DNA of 60,424 bases from Erysipelothrix sp. (GCA_012512595.1 JAAZDW010000003.1:1-60424); one strand, 5' to 3'; positions 7,723 to 16,095 are shown, numbered from the stretch's first letter. A program made the numbers and translations. The notes: generated by a model from the sequence alone, not told the origin.

Positions 7723-8080
7723 TTACAATCTCCTTTTCTATTAAGGTTTCTTCTAAAGTAAAACTATACAAATTATTTTTACTTTTACAAGTCATTTTGA
7801 TTCTAACTAAAAGTGGCTCTGCGCTAAATCCCAACAGTTCAAATTGATAATTAAAGTTTTCTGGTAAAGATCCTTGTATTTCGCTAATAAAAGTATCAAT
7901 TACCCTTGTTTCATCAATGTCAGATTCACCATGTAAGATATTTGCGGTTTGAAATAGTGAGTTTTTTAAATTATTATTAATAAAACTGCGATTATGATCA
8001 TAACTCACATACCAACCTAAGCTTATAAATGTAGCAAAAATCAAAATAAAAAAAGAAGTACTAAAAATTACTCCTTTCAT
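7709..8080 (-). CDS. Minor pseudopilin-like protein, first gene of the Tad operon
   Basis: The 123-residue product starts MKGVIFSTSFFILIFATF, with a very short leader and one membrane helix at about residues 5-24, then a soluble domain of about 95 residues ending in acidic and basic repeats (EETLIEKEIVNAEK). The architecture matches TadE-type or DUF5411-like pseudopilins found in Firmicute Tad loci, though the Glu seen near the start of the TadE-like protein is missing. It overlaps the CpaB gene by 14 bases, so it belongs to the operon. The function within the pilus is inferred from position. Confidence 0.65.
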   Translation of the reverse strand: MKGVIFSTSFFILIFATFISLGWYVSYDHNRSFINNNLKNSLFQTANILHGESDIDETRVIDTFISEIQGSLPENFNYQFELLGFSAEPLLVRIKMTCKSKNNLYSFTLEETLIEKEIVNAEK

Positions 8081-8125
8081 ATTAACACCTCAATATACTA
8101 TAATCACTAAAAAAAAGATTTCCTA

Positions 8126-8512
8126 TTAAATGTCAGACTCGGCCCAGGCTGGAATGCCATTATCTCTTGAAATAAGTACTGATTTTTGTAAATCAGTTTG
8201 ATTTAAGAAAAATAGTATTTCTGTGATTTCATCATCTGTACAATCGATTAGTAATTTAACTTCGACATCCTTTTTTAAAATATCAGCTGAAATTGCCAAG
8301 TGTTGTAGCCCACTTTTAGATGTCCCCTTATATACAGCAATTCCTTCGCCATTTGCAAGTGTGTCTGAAATATAGCCATAATCGACTGGATACACTAAGT
8401 TTGCATACAAAGGATGTACATAACCTTTTGGTTTATCGATAACAACTTTATTTGATAAATATAGTGTATCTAATTTTTGCCAAAATAATGCGTTATTTAA
8501 ATACTTACTCAT
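8126..8512 (-). CDS. Short inorganic-pyrophosphatase-like protein
   Basis: The 128-residue product has the segment VVIDKPKGYVHPLYANLVYPVDYGYI, which resembles the YPxxYGY region of soluble family I inorganic pyrophosphatases and the small homologues (about 110-130 residues) found in Firmicutes. The acidic metal-binding cluster (DxDxxD) of true family I enzymes is not apparent; the C-terminal half has a DCTDDE stretch instead. Catalysis is therefore doubtful, and a true family II pyrophosphatase is encoded at 16.1 kb. The start follows GGAGG. It lies just upstream of the Tad operon, 45 bases away, without a convincing terminator between. Confidence 0.7.
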   Translation of the reverse strand: MSKYLNNALFWQKLDTLYLSNKVVIDKPKGYVHPLYANLVYPVDYGYISDTLANGEGIAVYKGTSKSGLQHLAISADILKKDVEVKLLIDCTDDEITEILFFLNQTDLQKSVLISRDNGIPAWAESDI

Positions 8513-8554
8513 AAAATTACCTCCATAACTTCTTTATATCATAACACAAAACTA

Positions 8555-9130
8555 TTATATTATTAATTTTTTTGGAATTAAATGTACTTTTTCTAAAAGT
8601 TCAGTTAATTTTAACGTATCTGTAAGAATCATGCACCTATATACAATCATAGCTGAAGCGATGGCATCACTTTTAGCATTATGGTGATTTAAATTAATTT
8701 CTAAAAAGTCACTAACGGTATTTAATTTATGATTAGAAAGATACGGTAAAACTTCCCTGGCTAAATCGACTGAACAAAAGTAATTAGCATTGGGCAAATT
8801 AAGCCCATAAAATTCATTTAGAGTTTTAAAAACATTAATATCAAATCTAGCATTGTGTGCGACTATTAGAGAATTGTCTAAGTATGGTTTAATTAACGGA
8901 TAAACTTCTAACCAAGTTTTAGCATCTTTTACATCACTGGCCGTAATTTTGTGGATTGTTGTATTAAAGTATAAAAACTCTCCATATTTTTTTGGCGGTT
9001 TAATTAATGATTCAAATTCAAAAATAACTTCCCCCGCTAAAAAAACCACTAGTCCTATCGAACAAGCACTAAGTGGGTTACTATTTGCAGTTTCAAAATC
9101 AATACCTATAAATAATTGATTATTATCCAA
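8555..9130 (-). CDS. DnaQ/DEDDh-family 3'-5' exonuclease
   Basis: The 191-residue product is a stand-alone exonuclease domain: Exo I motif IGIDFETAN near residue 9, Exo II AHNARFDINVF near residue 94, and Exo III HNAKSDAIAS near residue 153, which supply the four acidic metal ligands and the His of the DEDDh class. It resembles the epsilon proofreading subunit and related repair nucleases. The start is a TTG at 9130 with AGGAG nine bases upstream; there is no ATG near the conserved N-terminus. It overlaps the preceding gene by 8 bases. The physiological substrate (proofreading, RNA or repair) cannot be told. Confidence 0.9.
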   Translation of the reverse strand: MDNNQLFIGIDFETANSNPLSACSIGLVVFLAGEVIFEFESLIKPPKKYGEFLYFNTTIHKITASDVKDAKTWLEVYPLIKPYLDNSLIVAHNARFDINVFKTLNEFYGLNLPNANYFCSVDLAREVLPYLSNHKLNTVSDFLEINLNHHNAKSDAIASAMIVYRCMILTDTLKLTELLEKVHLIPKKLII

Positions 9131-9551
9131 CGTTTTTATCTCCTATTACCATTTTTAAATATTCTTCAACTTTTTTATCTGACAGTAAAAAGTTATATTC
9201 ACTCTCATCTTCACACAATATTTTTAGTTCGACATTATTTCTATTTTTCAAAACTACTTGGTAGTTAACAATTTCATCAAAGTATATTAGTATTACAAAT
9301 TCATCATCGACAAAATATAGCAAAAAATCTTCACGAACTTCAAACTCAACCTTGTACCTGCCTGATAAAAACAAGTAGATTATAATCAAGATGATTACGA
9401 TTAAATATATTTCTACATTTAAAAGGACAAAACTAAGCCCAAATAAAAACATAGTAAAAAAAGTATATTCAAAACTGTTAATTATTTGATAAACAAGTTT
9501 TGTATCTGGGATATTTTCAATCCTAATTTTACGTTCTTTACTATCTTTCAT
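9123..9551 (-). CDS. Uncharacterised protein with a central membrane hairpin
   Basis: I do not recognise a family. The 142-residue product has a charged N-terminus (about residues 1-25), two hydrophobic segments (about 30-62) that could form a membrane hairpin, and an acidic beta-rich C-terminal domain (about 68-140) facing the cytoplasm. The downstream exonuclease gene overlaps it by 8 bases, so the two are coupled. A promoter ends only six bases before its ATG, so the transcript may be leaderless; no in-frame alternative start with a ribosome site was found nearby. Confidence 0.65.
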   Translation of the reverse strand: MKDSKERKIRIENIPDTKLVYQIINSFEYTFFTMFLFGLSFVLLNVEIYLIVIILIIIYLFLSGRYKVEFEVREDFLLYFVDDEFVILIYFDEIVNYQVVLKNRNNVELKILCEDESEYNFLLSDKKVEEYLKMVIGDKNVG

Positions 9552-9557
9552 ATTGCC

Positions 9558-9586
9558 ATTATAGTCCTATACTCTCTAAGATTCAA
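9558..9586 (-). promoter_or_regulatory. Promoter directly abutting the 9551 start codon
   Basis: TTGAAT (-35) at 9586-9581 and TATAAT (-10) at 9563-9558 are separated by 17 bases on the minus strand. The ATG begins at 9551, so transcription should start at or within a base or two of the start codon. The 35-base gap after the ABC exporter gene holds only this promoter. Confidence 0.65.
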
Positions 9587-11356
9587 TTAATTGCTATCTT
9601 CATACATTCTATACAATTCATAATAGCTACCCTGCTTATTCATTAATTCTTGGTGGCTACCAATTTCTTCAATTCCCTCTGCTGTTAAAACGATAATTCT
9701 TGAAGCATTTTTAATCGTTGTTAAGCGGTGGGCGATTGTTATAGTTGTTCTGTTTTTAGCAAGAGCTTCAAGTGAGTCTTGAACTAGTTTCTCATTTTCA
9801 TTATCAAGAGCACTTGTTGCCTCATCTAGGATTAATATTTGTGGGTTTTTCAAAAATACTCTAGCTATACTAATTCTTTGTTTTTGACCCCCAGATAATT
9901 TAACTCCACGTTCGCCAACATAAGACTCATAACCATGCGTAAGTTCACTAATAAAGTCGTGGGCTCCAGCTAGTTTTGCGGCTTGAATAATTTCTTTATG
10001 ACTTGCACCTGGGTTACCATATTCAATGTTATCAAAGACACTACCTGAAAATAAGTAAACATCTTGCTGGACAACACCAATATTATTACGTAAACTATTC
10101 AACTTAATGTCTTGAATACTATAATTATCAATACTAATCTTACCACTATCAATTTCATAAAACCTTTGCATTAAGTTTGAAATCGTTGTTTTGCCACCAC
10201 CTGATGGACCAACTAAAGCAACATTTTCACCGGCACTAATAGATAGGTTAAAATCTTTTAAGACATCACTACCATCTTTATAACCAAAATCAACATGTTC
10301 AAAGCGAATTTCACCTTTTACATCTTTAAGATCAATAGCATCAACTTTATCTTCAATATCAACTTTTGTGTCTAAAATCTCAATAAATCTTTCAATTCCA
10401 GTCATCCCTCTTTGAAATTGTTCTAAAAACTGGACAATTCTTCTAATTGCGGTTAAAAGACTAGCTACATAGAGTAAGTAGGCCATATAGTCAGCAACGG
10501 TAATTAAACCATCTTTAACGTAGAAAGCACCTAAAACAACTACTACGATATACATGATGCCATCAAAGATTCTGATAACACTATGAAATTGCGCCATTGT
10601 GTAGTAAACATCTTTTTTAATACTTAAAAATTCATCATTACCTAAGGCAAACTTATCAATTTCGAGATTTTCATTTGCAAATGATTTTACTACTCTAATT
10701 CCTAGCAAGCTGTCTTCAACACTTGAATTAATATGTCCAAGTTGAACTCGTTGTCTTTTAAAGCCAGCGCGCATTCTTTTATGCAACTTTCTTGAAAAAA
10801 ATAACATAAATGGTAGAAAAGCAAAAATAATTACAGTTAACTTTAAATTAATCGTACTCAAGATTGCAAAGGAAACACCAATAGTAATCGTTGCTACAAA
10901 TAATTCTTCAGGACCATGGTGAGCAAATTCGGTAACATCTGATAAATCAGAGGTTATTCTTGACATTATATGGCCAACTTTTGTATTATTATAAAACTCT
11001 AATGACATTTTTTGAATATGTGAAAATAAGTCGCGGCGCATATCTGTCTCAATTTTTGCACCCATAATGTGACCAATCGATTGCATATAATAGTTAGCAA
11101 CCGTTTCGATGATTCTTAAAATAATATAAGCTAAACCTGCCATTAAAATTAATTTACTTGTTAAGTCATTAGGAGATTCAGCGGCGGTTCCAGTAATAAG
11201 TCGTACGATTAAAGGCAATGATAAAGCAGCTACTGTAGTTAAACTTGCACAAAACAGATCAAAAACTAATATATTTAAATAAGGTCTGTAATATGGTAAA
11301 AACCGCTTAAGTAAGTAGCTTGTCTTCATCACTCTTTTTTCTTTAAAATTATCCAA
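9587..11356 (-). CDS. ABC exporter, fused permease and ATPase (MsbA/BmrA type)
   Basis: The 589-residue half-transporter has six membrane helices in the first 330 residues and a C-terminal nucleotide-binding domain: Walker A VGPSGGGKTTISN, Q-loop VVQQDVYLF, signature KLSGGQKQRISIAR, Walker B ILILDEATSALD with the catalytic Glu, and H-loop TIAHRLTTI. All catalytic residues are present, so a homodimer is expected, exporting lipids, peptides or drugs. The substrate cannot be deduced. It is the last gene before the separate promoter at 9.56 kb and follows the rRNA methyltransferase gene by 17 bases on the same strand. Confidence 0.93.
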   Translation of the reverse strand: MDNFKEKRVMKTSYLLKRFLPYYRPYLNILVFDLFCASLTTVAALSLPLIVRLITGTAAESPNDLTSKLILMAGLAYIILRIIETVANYYMQSIGHIMGAKIETDMRRDLFSHIQKMSLEFYNNTKVGHIMSRITSDLSDVTEFAHHGPEELFVATITIGVSFAILSTINLKLTVIIFAFLPFMLFFSRKLHKRMRAGFKRQRVQLGHINSSVEDSLLGIRVVKSFANENLEIDKFALGNDEFLSIKKDVYYTMAQFHSVIRIFDGIMYIVVVVLGAFYVKDGLITVADYMAYLLYVASLLTAIRRIVQFLEQFQRGMTGIERFIEILDTKVDIEDKVDAIDLKDVKGEIRFEHVDFGYKDGSDVLKDFNLSISAGENVALVGPSGGGKTTISNLMQRFYEIDSGKISIDNYSIQDIKLNSLRNNIGVVQQDVYLFSGSVFDNIEYGNPGASHKEIIQAAKLAGAHDFISELTHGYESYVGERGVKLSGGQKQRISIARVFLKNPQILILDEATSALDNENEKLVQDSLEALAKNRTTITIAHRLTTIKNASRIIVLTAEGIEEIGSHQELMNKQGSYYELYRMYEDSN

Positions 11357-11373
11357 TCTTAACCCTCATTTCA

Positions 11374-12081
11374 CTATTTAAAATGGTGTAATACAATTCC
11401 CGCGCTAACGGCTACATTTAATGAATCAAAGTTATTCATTTCTATGTAGACTTTTTCTGTCGCTAATTTTAAAACAGGTTCACTAACCCCACTACCTTCA
11501 TTGCCAAACACAACTACCATTTTATTTTTTTTATTTATATGCTTAATATCTATAGCCTTTTTATCTAAGGCCGTTACAAAAATCTCATAGCCTTTATTTA
11601 AACAATCTTCTAAATTGATTTCATCGACAATAGAAATGTGGAACATTGCACCCTTGGCAGCATGGATAAGCTTATGATTATACTTATTAACAGAATTATT
11701 TGCTAAAACAACTTGATCATAACCAAAGGCATAGGCACTTCTAATTATTGTGCCAACATTACCTGGGTCTTGGACGTTATCTAAGTAAACAATTTTATTG
11801 CTGTTTTCAGCTTTTATATCATAAAAATCACAGACTGCAATTACTTCATTTAAAGATTCATTGGTTGAAATCTTTTTCATTATTGCATCAGATACATAGT
11901 AATCAGCTTTTATATCACTATCAACAACGGCAATAATAGTGCAGTTTAAGTTTGCCTTAACGGCTTCTTTTATTAGTAATTTTTCCTCTATTATAAATTG
12001 TTTGGCTTGGCGTTGATGTTTTGTTTGTTTTAGTTTACTCCAAGCAACAACTTTCGCGTTAGTTTGTGATGTAATCAACAT
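11374..12081 (-). CDS. SpoU/TrmH-family RNA 2'-O-methyltransferase
   Basis: A SPOUT-class methyltransferase with the trefoil-knot motifs in order: VQDPGNVGTIIRSAYAFG (motif 1, near residue 110), VVVFGNEGSGVS (motif 2, near 190) and SLNVAVSAGIVLHH (motif 3, near the end). The N-terminal 90 residues form a substrate-binding domain typical of the rRNA enzymes (RlmB/TsnR group). It uses S-adenosylmethionine to methylate a ribose in rRNA or tRNA; the exact nucleotide is unknown. At 235 residues it is a normal length. The gene begins right after the ileS stop, in the same operon and under the same T-box. Confidence 0.9.
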   Translation of the reverse strand: MLITSQTNAKVVAWSKLKQTKHQRQAKQFIIEEKLLIKEAVKANLNCTIIAVVDSDIKADYYVSDAIMKKISTNESLNEVIAVCDFYDIKAENSNKIVYLDNVQDPGNVGTIIRSAYAFGYDQVVLANNSVNKYNHKLIHAAKGAMFHISIVDEINLEDCLNKGYEIFVTALDKKAIDIKHINKKNKMVVVFGNEGSGVSEPVLKLATEKVYIEMNNFDSLNVAVSAGIVLHHFK

Positions 12082-12082
12082 T

Positions 12083-14782
12083 TTATAATCCTAAAATATT
12101 TTGACAACGATCACATAAGTGATCTTCATTAACACTAACTCTAACATTCCAACATCTTGGACAAACTTCTCCATCAGCCTTTGTTACCTCAATTTTTTCA
12201 CTCTGGTTGTTGTCAAAGGTTACTGTAGAAACAGTTAACCACTGATTGATACTATCTTTAAAGAATGATTCTAAAATTGTCTTAGTTTCACTATCAATAT
12301 TTAAAGTAACATGGGCCTCTAAAGGCTTGCCAATAATTTTTTGCTCACGCATTACTTCTAAGGCTTTTAAAACCTCATCGCGTAAAGATTCAACTTTTTC
12401 GATTTCATTAATTAAATGTTGAGCATGACTAAAGTCTTTAACTAATTCAAAGTTGGTATTATGAATTGAATCATGTTTCATAAATTGGTCATTAATTTCT
12501 TCAGCTGTAAAGACAATTACAGGCGCCCACAGTTTAAGTAGTGTATTTACTGAATGCCATAAAACAGTTTGAACCTGGCGACGTCTTTTTGAATCTTGTT
12601 GTTCAATATAAAGAATGTCTTTACTAATATCTAAGTAGTATGAGCTTAAATCATTATTCATAAAGACAGACATTGCAATTGTCGCTTGTTGAAAGTCAAA
12701 CTTTTCGTAGTTATCTAAAACTTTTTTGTTTAAATTATTTAAGCGCATCATCATAACTTGATCAAACGGATTTAAGTCATCAAAACTTACTTCATCTTTA
12801 TTAATGTCAAAGTCACTTAAGTTACCCAACATAAATCTAAAGGTGTTTCTAGTTTTACGATAAAGATCTGATGCTTGTTTAATAACATCATCGCCAATTC
12901 TAACATCTTGTTTAAAATCAATGCTAGCCGCCCACATTCTTAAAACATCGGCACCATTTCTTTTAATTACATCATTTGGATCAATAACATTACCTACAGA
13001 CTTACTCATTTTATCGCCAGCTCGATCTAACACATAACCATGTGACATAACTGACTTATATGGAGCAATACCATTTGTAGCAACACTTAAAATAAGTGAT
13101 GAGTTAAACCATCCACGATATTGGTCACTTCCTTCAAAGTAAAGATCAGCTGGAAGTGGTAAATTTCTTTCTTTTAAAGTATTAAATGATGACCCTGAAT
13201 CAAACCAGACATCTAAAATATCTTTTTCTTTAGTATATTGGTTGTTTGGTGAATCTTCATTTTTATAGCCTTCTGGCAATAAGTCGAAAGCTTCACGTTC
13301 ATACCATACTTTTGATCCATGTTCTCTAAATAAAGCTTCTAAGTGGTCAAATACTTCTTTATCAAAGATTGGTGTTTTTTTCTCTGTATAAATGATTGGA
13401 ATTGGTAGTCCCCAAAATCTTTGTCTACTAATTGTCCAATCAGCCCGATCAGCAACCATATTGTGAAGTCTAACTTCACCCCACTCATTTTTCCAATCAA
13501 CTTTTTTAATTTCGGCTAAGGCTTGGTCACGAATCTTGTCAATTGATGCAAACCACTGAACTGTCGCCCGATAAATAATTGGTGTTTTCATTCTTTCGTC
13601 GTATGGATAACTATGCACGATATACTCTAAATTTAAAAGTACATCCAATTCTTTTAGTTTATTAATGATTGTAGTATTAGCTTTTTCATAATATTGACCT
13701 GCAATAAAATCGCCAGCTTCAGCTGTCATATGACCTTTATCATCAATTGGTGAAAATGGTTCTAAACCATACTTAACACCGACGTTATAGTCATCAGCAC
13801 CATGACCTGGAGCCGTATGAACACACCCTGTACCTTCATCAGAAACATGGTTTCCAAGAATTACTAGTGATTTTCGATCTTTGTATAATGGGTGTTGAGT
13901 TTCAATATATTCAAGGTCAGACCCTTTAAAGACTTTTTCAACTCCAAGATTGGTAAGTTTAAACTGTTCTAAGAGCTCATCAACATTATCGGCTAAAATA
14001 ACCAGTTTGCCTTTTTCGGTATTAACCAGGGCATAGTCATAGCTAGGATTTAGTGAGATTGCTAAATTTGCTGGAATTGTCCATGGTGTTGTTGTCCAAA
14101 TAACAAACTTACCTTCACTTAAAACGTCATTGCCTTTGACAATATCAAAAGTTACAAAGATTGTTGGGTCTGTTTTATCTTGATAAACGACTTCCGATTC
14201 AGCTAAGGCTGACTCTGAGGCTGTTGACCAAATAACCGGTTTTAAACCTTGGTAAATTAATCCTTTACTTGCCATAATTCCAAATGTCTTTAATTGGTCG
14301 GCTTCATATTCTTTTGTCAAAGTAATGTATGGATTTTTATAGTCTCCAATTGTTCCCATTCTGATCATAGTTTCTTTTTGTGTTTTAATTTGATTTAGGG
14401 CATAGGCTTCACAAGCTTCTCTAAATTCAACTTTACTTACTGTCTTTTGATCGACACCACTTTTTATTACTGCATTTTCAATTGGTAATCCATGAGTATC
14501 CCAGCCTGGATAAAAGGGTGTATAAAATCCTTGCATGGCCTTGGTTCTTACGACAAAGTCTTTTAAGATTCTATTCATGGCTGTTCCTGAGTGTAAATCA
14601 CCATTGGCATAAGGTGGCCCATCATGTAAAACATAGGCTTCTTTACCTTTATTGCTTTTTAGCATATTTTCATAGTAGTTATCTTTTTGCCATCTTGCTA
14701 GAATTACTGGTTCTTTCTTTACTAAATTGCCTCGCATTTCAAAATCTGTCTTTGGCATCAGTAGTGTGTCTTTATAATCCAT
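12083..14782 (-). CDS. ileS: Isoleucine--tRNA ligase with an altered HIGH motif
   Basis: Charges tRNA-Ile. The class I catalytic core is complete, with PPYANGD before the signature, KMSKSVGN near residue 600, an editing domain with the conserved WTTTPWT segment, and a C-terminal zinc site (CPRCW...CDRC). The HIGH signature reads HSGT (residues 64-67 from the chosen start), an unusual version. The ATG at 14800 sits in the U-run of the leader terminator; the ATG at 14782 follows the ribosome site AAAGGA and gives 899 residues starting MDYKDTL. It lies in a sepF-divIVA-ileS order known from Bacillus and is controlled by a T-box. Confidence 0.97.
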   Translation of the reverse strand: MDYKDTLLMPKTDFEMRGNLVKKEPVILARWQKDNYYENMLKSNKGKEAYVLHDGPPYANGDLHSGTAMNRILKDFVVRTKAMQGFYTPFYPGWDTHGLPIENAVIKSGVDQKTVSKVEFREACEAYALNQIKTQKETMIRMGTIGDYKNPYITLTKEYEADQLKTFGIMASKGLIYQGLKPVIWSTASESALAESEVVYQDKTDPTIFVTFDIVKGNDVLSEGKFVIWTTTPWTIPANLAISLNPSYDYALVNTEKGKLVILADNVDELLEQFKLTNLGVEKVFKGSDLEYIETQHPLYKDRKSLVILGNHVSDEGTGCVHTAPGHGADDYNVGVKYGLEPFSPIDDKGHMTAEAGDFIAGQYYEKANTTIINKLKELDVLLNLEYIVHSYPYDERMKTPIIYRATVQWFASIDKIRDQALAEIKKVDWKNEWGEVRLHNMVADRADWTISRQRFWGLPIPIIYTEKKTPIFDKEVFDHLEALFREHGSKVWYEREAFDLLPEGYKNEDSPNNQYTKEKDILDVWFDSGSSFNTLKERNLPLPADLYFEGSDQYRGWFNSSLILSVATNGIAPYKSVMSHGYVLDRAGDKMSKSVGNVIDPNDVIKRNGADVLRMWAASIDFKQDVRIGDDVIKQASDLYRKTRNTFRFMLGNLSDFDINKDEVSFDDLNPFDQVMMMRLNNLNKKVLDNYEKFDFQQATIAMSVFMNNDLSSYYLDISKDILYIEQQDSKRRRQVQTVLWHSVNTLLKLWAPVIVFTAEEINDQFMKHDSIHNTNFELVKDFSHAQHLINEIEKVESLRDEVLKALEVMREQKIIGKPLEAHVTLNIDSETKTILESFFKDSINQWLTVSTVTFDNNQSEKIEVTKADGEVCPRCWNVRVSVNEDHLCDRCQNILGL

Positions 14783-14800
14783 ATCTTCATTTCCTTTCAT

Positions 14801-14964
14801 AAAAAAAACGTCTCTAAAGGACGCTGTAGCGTGTTACCACCTAAATTCACAGGTAGTCCCCGTGCACTCTTTGACTCTAACGCAGTCCTACGATAGTTTT
14901 TCAACTATTAACTCACAAGTGATCTATTATTTAATTCATCTCTATTTTCACCAAGCATAGAGTC
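14801..14964 (-). promoter_or_regulatory. T-box riboswitch leader upstream of ileS
   Basis: The minus strand carries the T-box core AGGTGGTAACACG (14842-14830), the element that senses the uncharged tRNA acceptor end. Stem I is closed by GACTCTA (14964-14958) and TAGAGTC (14879-14873), making it a short stem of 92 bases. A terminator hairpin (CGTC...GACG, 14809-14823) with an eight-U run (14801-14808) follows directly. Two AUC triplets that could be the isoleucine specifier occur in stem I; I could not decide between them. Uncharged tRNA-Ile should prevent termination and switch on ileS. Confidence 0.92.
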
Positions 14965-14996
14965 TCTAAAAATAAAATTAAATAAATATCTTGATC

Positions 14997-15473
14997 TTAG
15001 TTTTCTTCATTTATCCAATCAATAACTAATGGCTCAATAATCTCAATATCAATTACTGAGTTTGTGATTGAAAATAACTTTTCTAATAATTCGTTTTTAA
15101 ATTCTTTTGTATTTAGTGCTGTTTCAGACAAGTTGTCTAAAATCTCTTTCGCAATCATTAAGGCTTCCAAGATAATCTCATCAGCTGTTTGTTGGGCCTT
15201 AAATCTTTCATCATTATTCATGTAAGCTGGAATTTCTTCTGGTAAAACCATTCGTTCAGCACTACTTTGCATAAGTTTTAATTCATTAATTAATTGTAGA
15301 CACTGCTTTTGCTTTACATCTAGTTGAGCAGTTAAAAAATCTAGTTGATTACGATAAACATCTAGTCTCGCCTCACTAAACTCCAGTTTTTGATTAATTT
15401 CGTCAATATGAGCATCAACAGCGAATTTATCATAACCCCGTTTTTTTATATTAAATTTTGGTGATTGTGACAT
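14997..15473 (-). CDS. divIVA: DivIVA-domain protein
   Basis: A 158-residue coiled-coil protein. The N-terminus FNIKKRGYDKFAVDAHIDEI matches the membrane- and curvature-sensing DivIVA start (consensus F-x-x-x-x-x-GYd-x-x-x-V), followed by two predicted coiled-coil stretches at about residues 25-70 and 85-120. DivIVA proteins mark negatively curved membrane and recruit division or growth proteins. The position between sepF and ileS matches the Bacillus gene order. It is transcribed just before the T-box leader, so it shares a promoter with sepF. Confidence 0.9.
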   Translation of the reverse strand: MSQSPKFNIKKRGYDKFAVDAHIDEINQKLEFSEARLDVYRNQLDFLTAQLDVKQKQCLQLINELKLMQSSAERMVLPEEIPAYMNNDERFKAQQTADEIILEALMIAKEILDNLSETALNTKEFKNELLEKLFSITNSVIDIEIIEPLVIDWINEEN

Positions 15474-15493
15474 TAAATCCCCCGTTTTCTATG

Positions 15494-15898
15494 TTAATCA
15501 AACTCTAATTCATCATCTAAATCTAAATTTATTTCGCCTTCAATTCCCATTGATTGCGGTGTACATAAAATCGTATTATGTCCAACTTTTTCAATTTTTC
15601 CATCAAGCGCAAAGGTAACTCCGGTTAAAAAATCAATTGTTCTTTGTGCAAAGTCTTTTTGCAAGCGATGAAAGTTAACAAAAACCGCTTTTCTTGCCTT
15701 TAAGTCTGAAGCAATTACTTCAGCTTCATCAAATGACCTTGGCTCATATAACTTCATAGTTATATTACTTGCTATTTTAGTCGCGTTTTTATTCTTTGGT
15801 GCTTCATATTCACTTAGGGATGAAACATCTTCATAGTCTAATTCTATTAACTCGTCTTCAGGTGCAATAAAGTTCTTAAACTTTTCCTTAAAACTCAT
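15494..15898 (-). CDS. sepF: Cell division protein SepF
   Basis: SepF binds FtsZ and the membrane and organises the division ring. The 134-residue protein has an N-terminal MSFKEKFKNFIAPEDE amphipathic membrane anchor, an acidic linker, and a C-terminal domain: YEPRSFDEAEVIASDLKARKAVFVNFHRLQKDFAQRTIDFLTG, which is the SepF dimerisation and FtsZ-binding fold, ending in an acidic tail. The length is normal. It heads an operon with divIVA, with an extended -10 promoter upstream, and its presence points to a cell that still divides by the FtsZ system. Confidence 0.95.
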   Translation of the reverse strand: MSFKEKFKNFIAPEDELIELDYEDVSSLSEYEAPKNKNATKIASNITMKLYEPRSFDEAEVIASDLKARKAVFVNFHRLQKDFAQRTIDFLTGVTFALDGKIEKVGHNTILCTPQSMGIEGEINLDLDDELEFD

Positions 15899-15926
15899 GT
15901 TAGCCCTCCTTCAAAATCTTATAATC

Positions 15927-15935
15927 ATTATAGCA
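15927..15935 (-). promoter_or_regulatory. Extended -10 promoter of sepF
   Basis: The minus strand has TGCTATAAT (TATAAT at 15932-15927). No convincing -35 lies at the expected distance, as expected for an extended -10 promoter. Confidence 0.55.
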
Positions 15936-16040
15936 TAATATAAGAATAAATTTAAGTGATATATTTACAAAAATAAAGTGTTTTATCACAACTTTTTATG
16001 ATTAGACGCTAGTCTTATAAGGTTTTAATCTTTTCATGGT

Positions 16041-16069
16041 TTAATATCACCTTTGATATATGCTATAAT
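16041..16069 (+). promoter_or_regulatory. Extended -10 promoter of the family II pyrophosphatase gene
   Basis: TGCTATAAT ends at 16069; a weak -35 (TTAATA, 16041-16046) is 17 bases upstream. The gene's ribosome site lies about 15 bases further on. Confidence 0.6.
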
Positions 16070-16095
16070 AACAATATCTTAAGGGAGGATTGATT

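Noticed and set aside
8081-8125. A separate promoter or terminator between the pyrophosphatase-like gene and the Tad operon
   Set aside because: A run of T's is present but no stem precedes it, and candidate -10 boxes lack a -35; the operon boundary stays uncertain.
14783-14800. ATG at 14800 as the ileS start
   Set aside because: It sits directly in the U-tract of the T-box terminator, and the ATG at 14782 is placed correctly behind AAAGGA.
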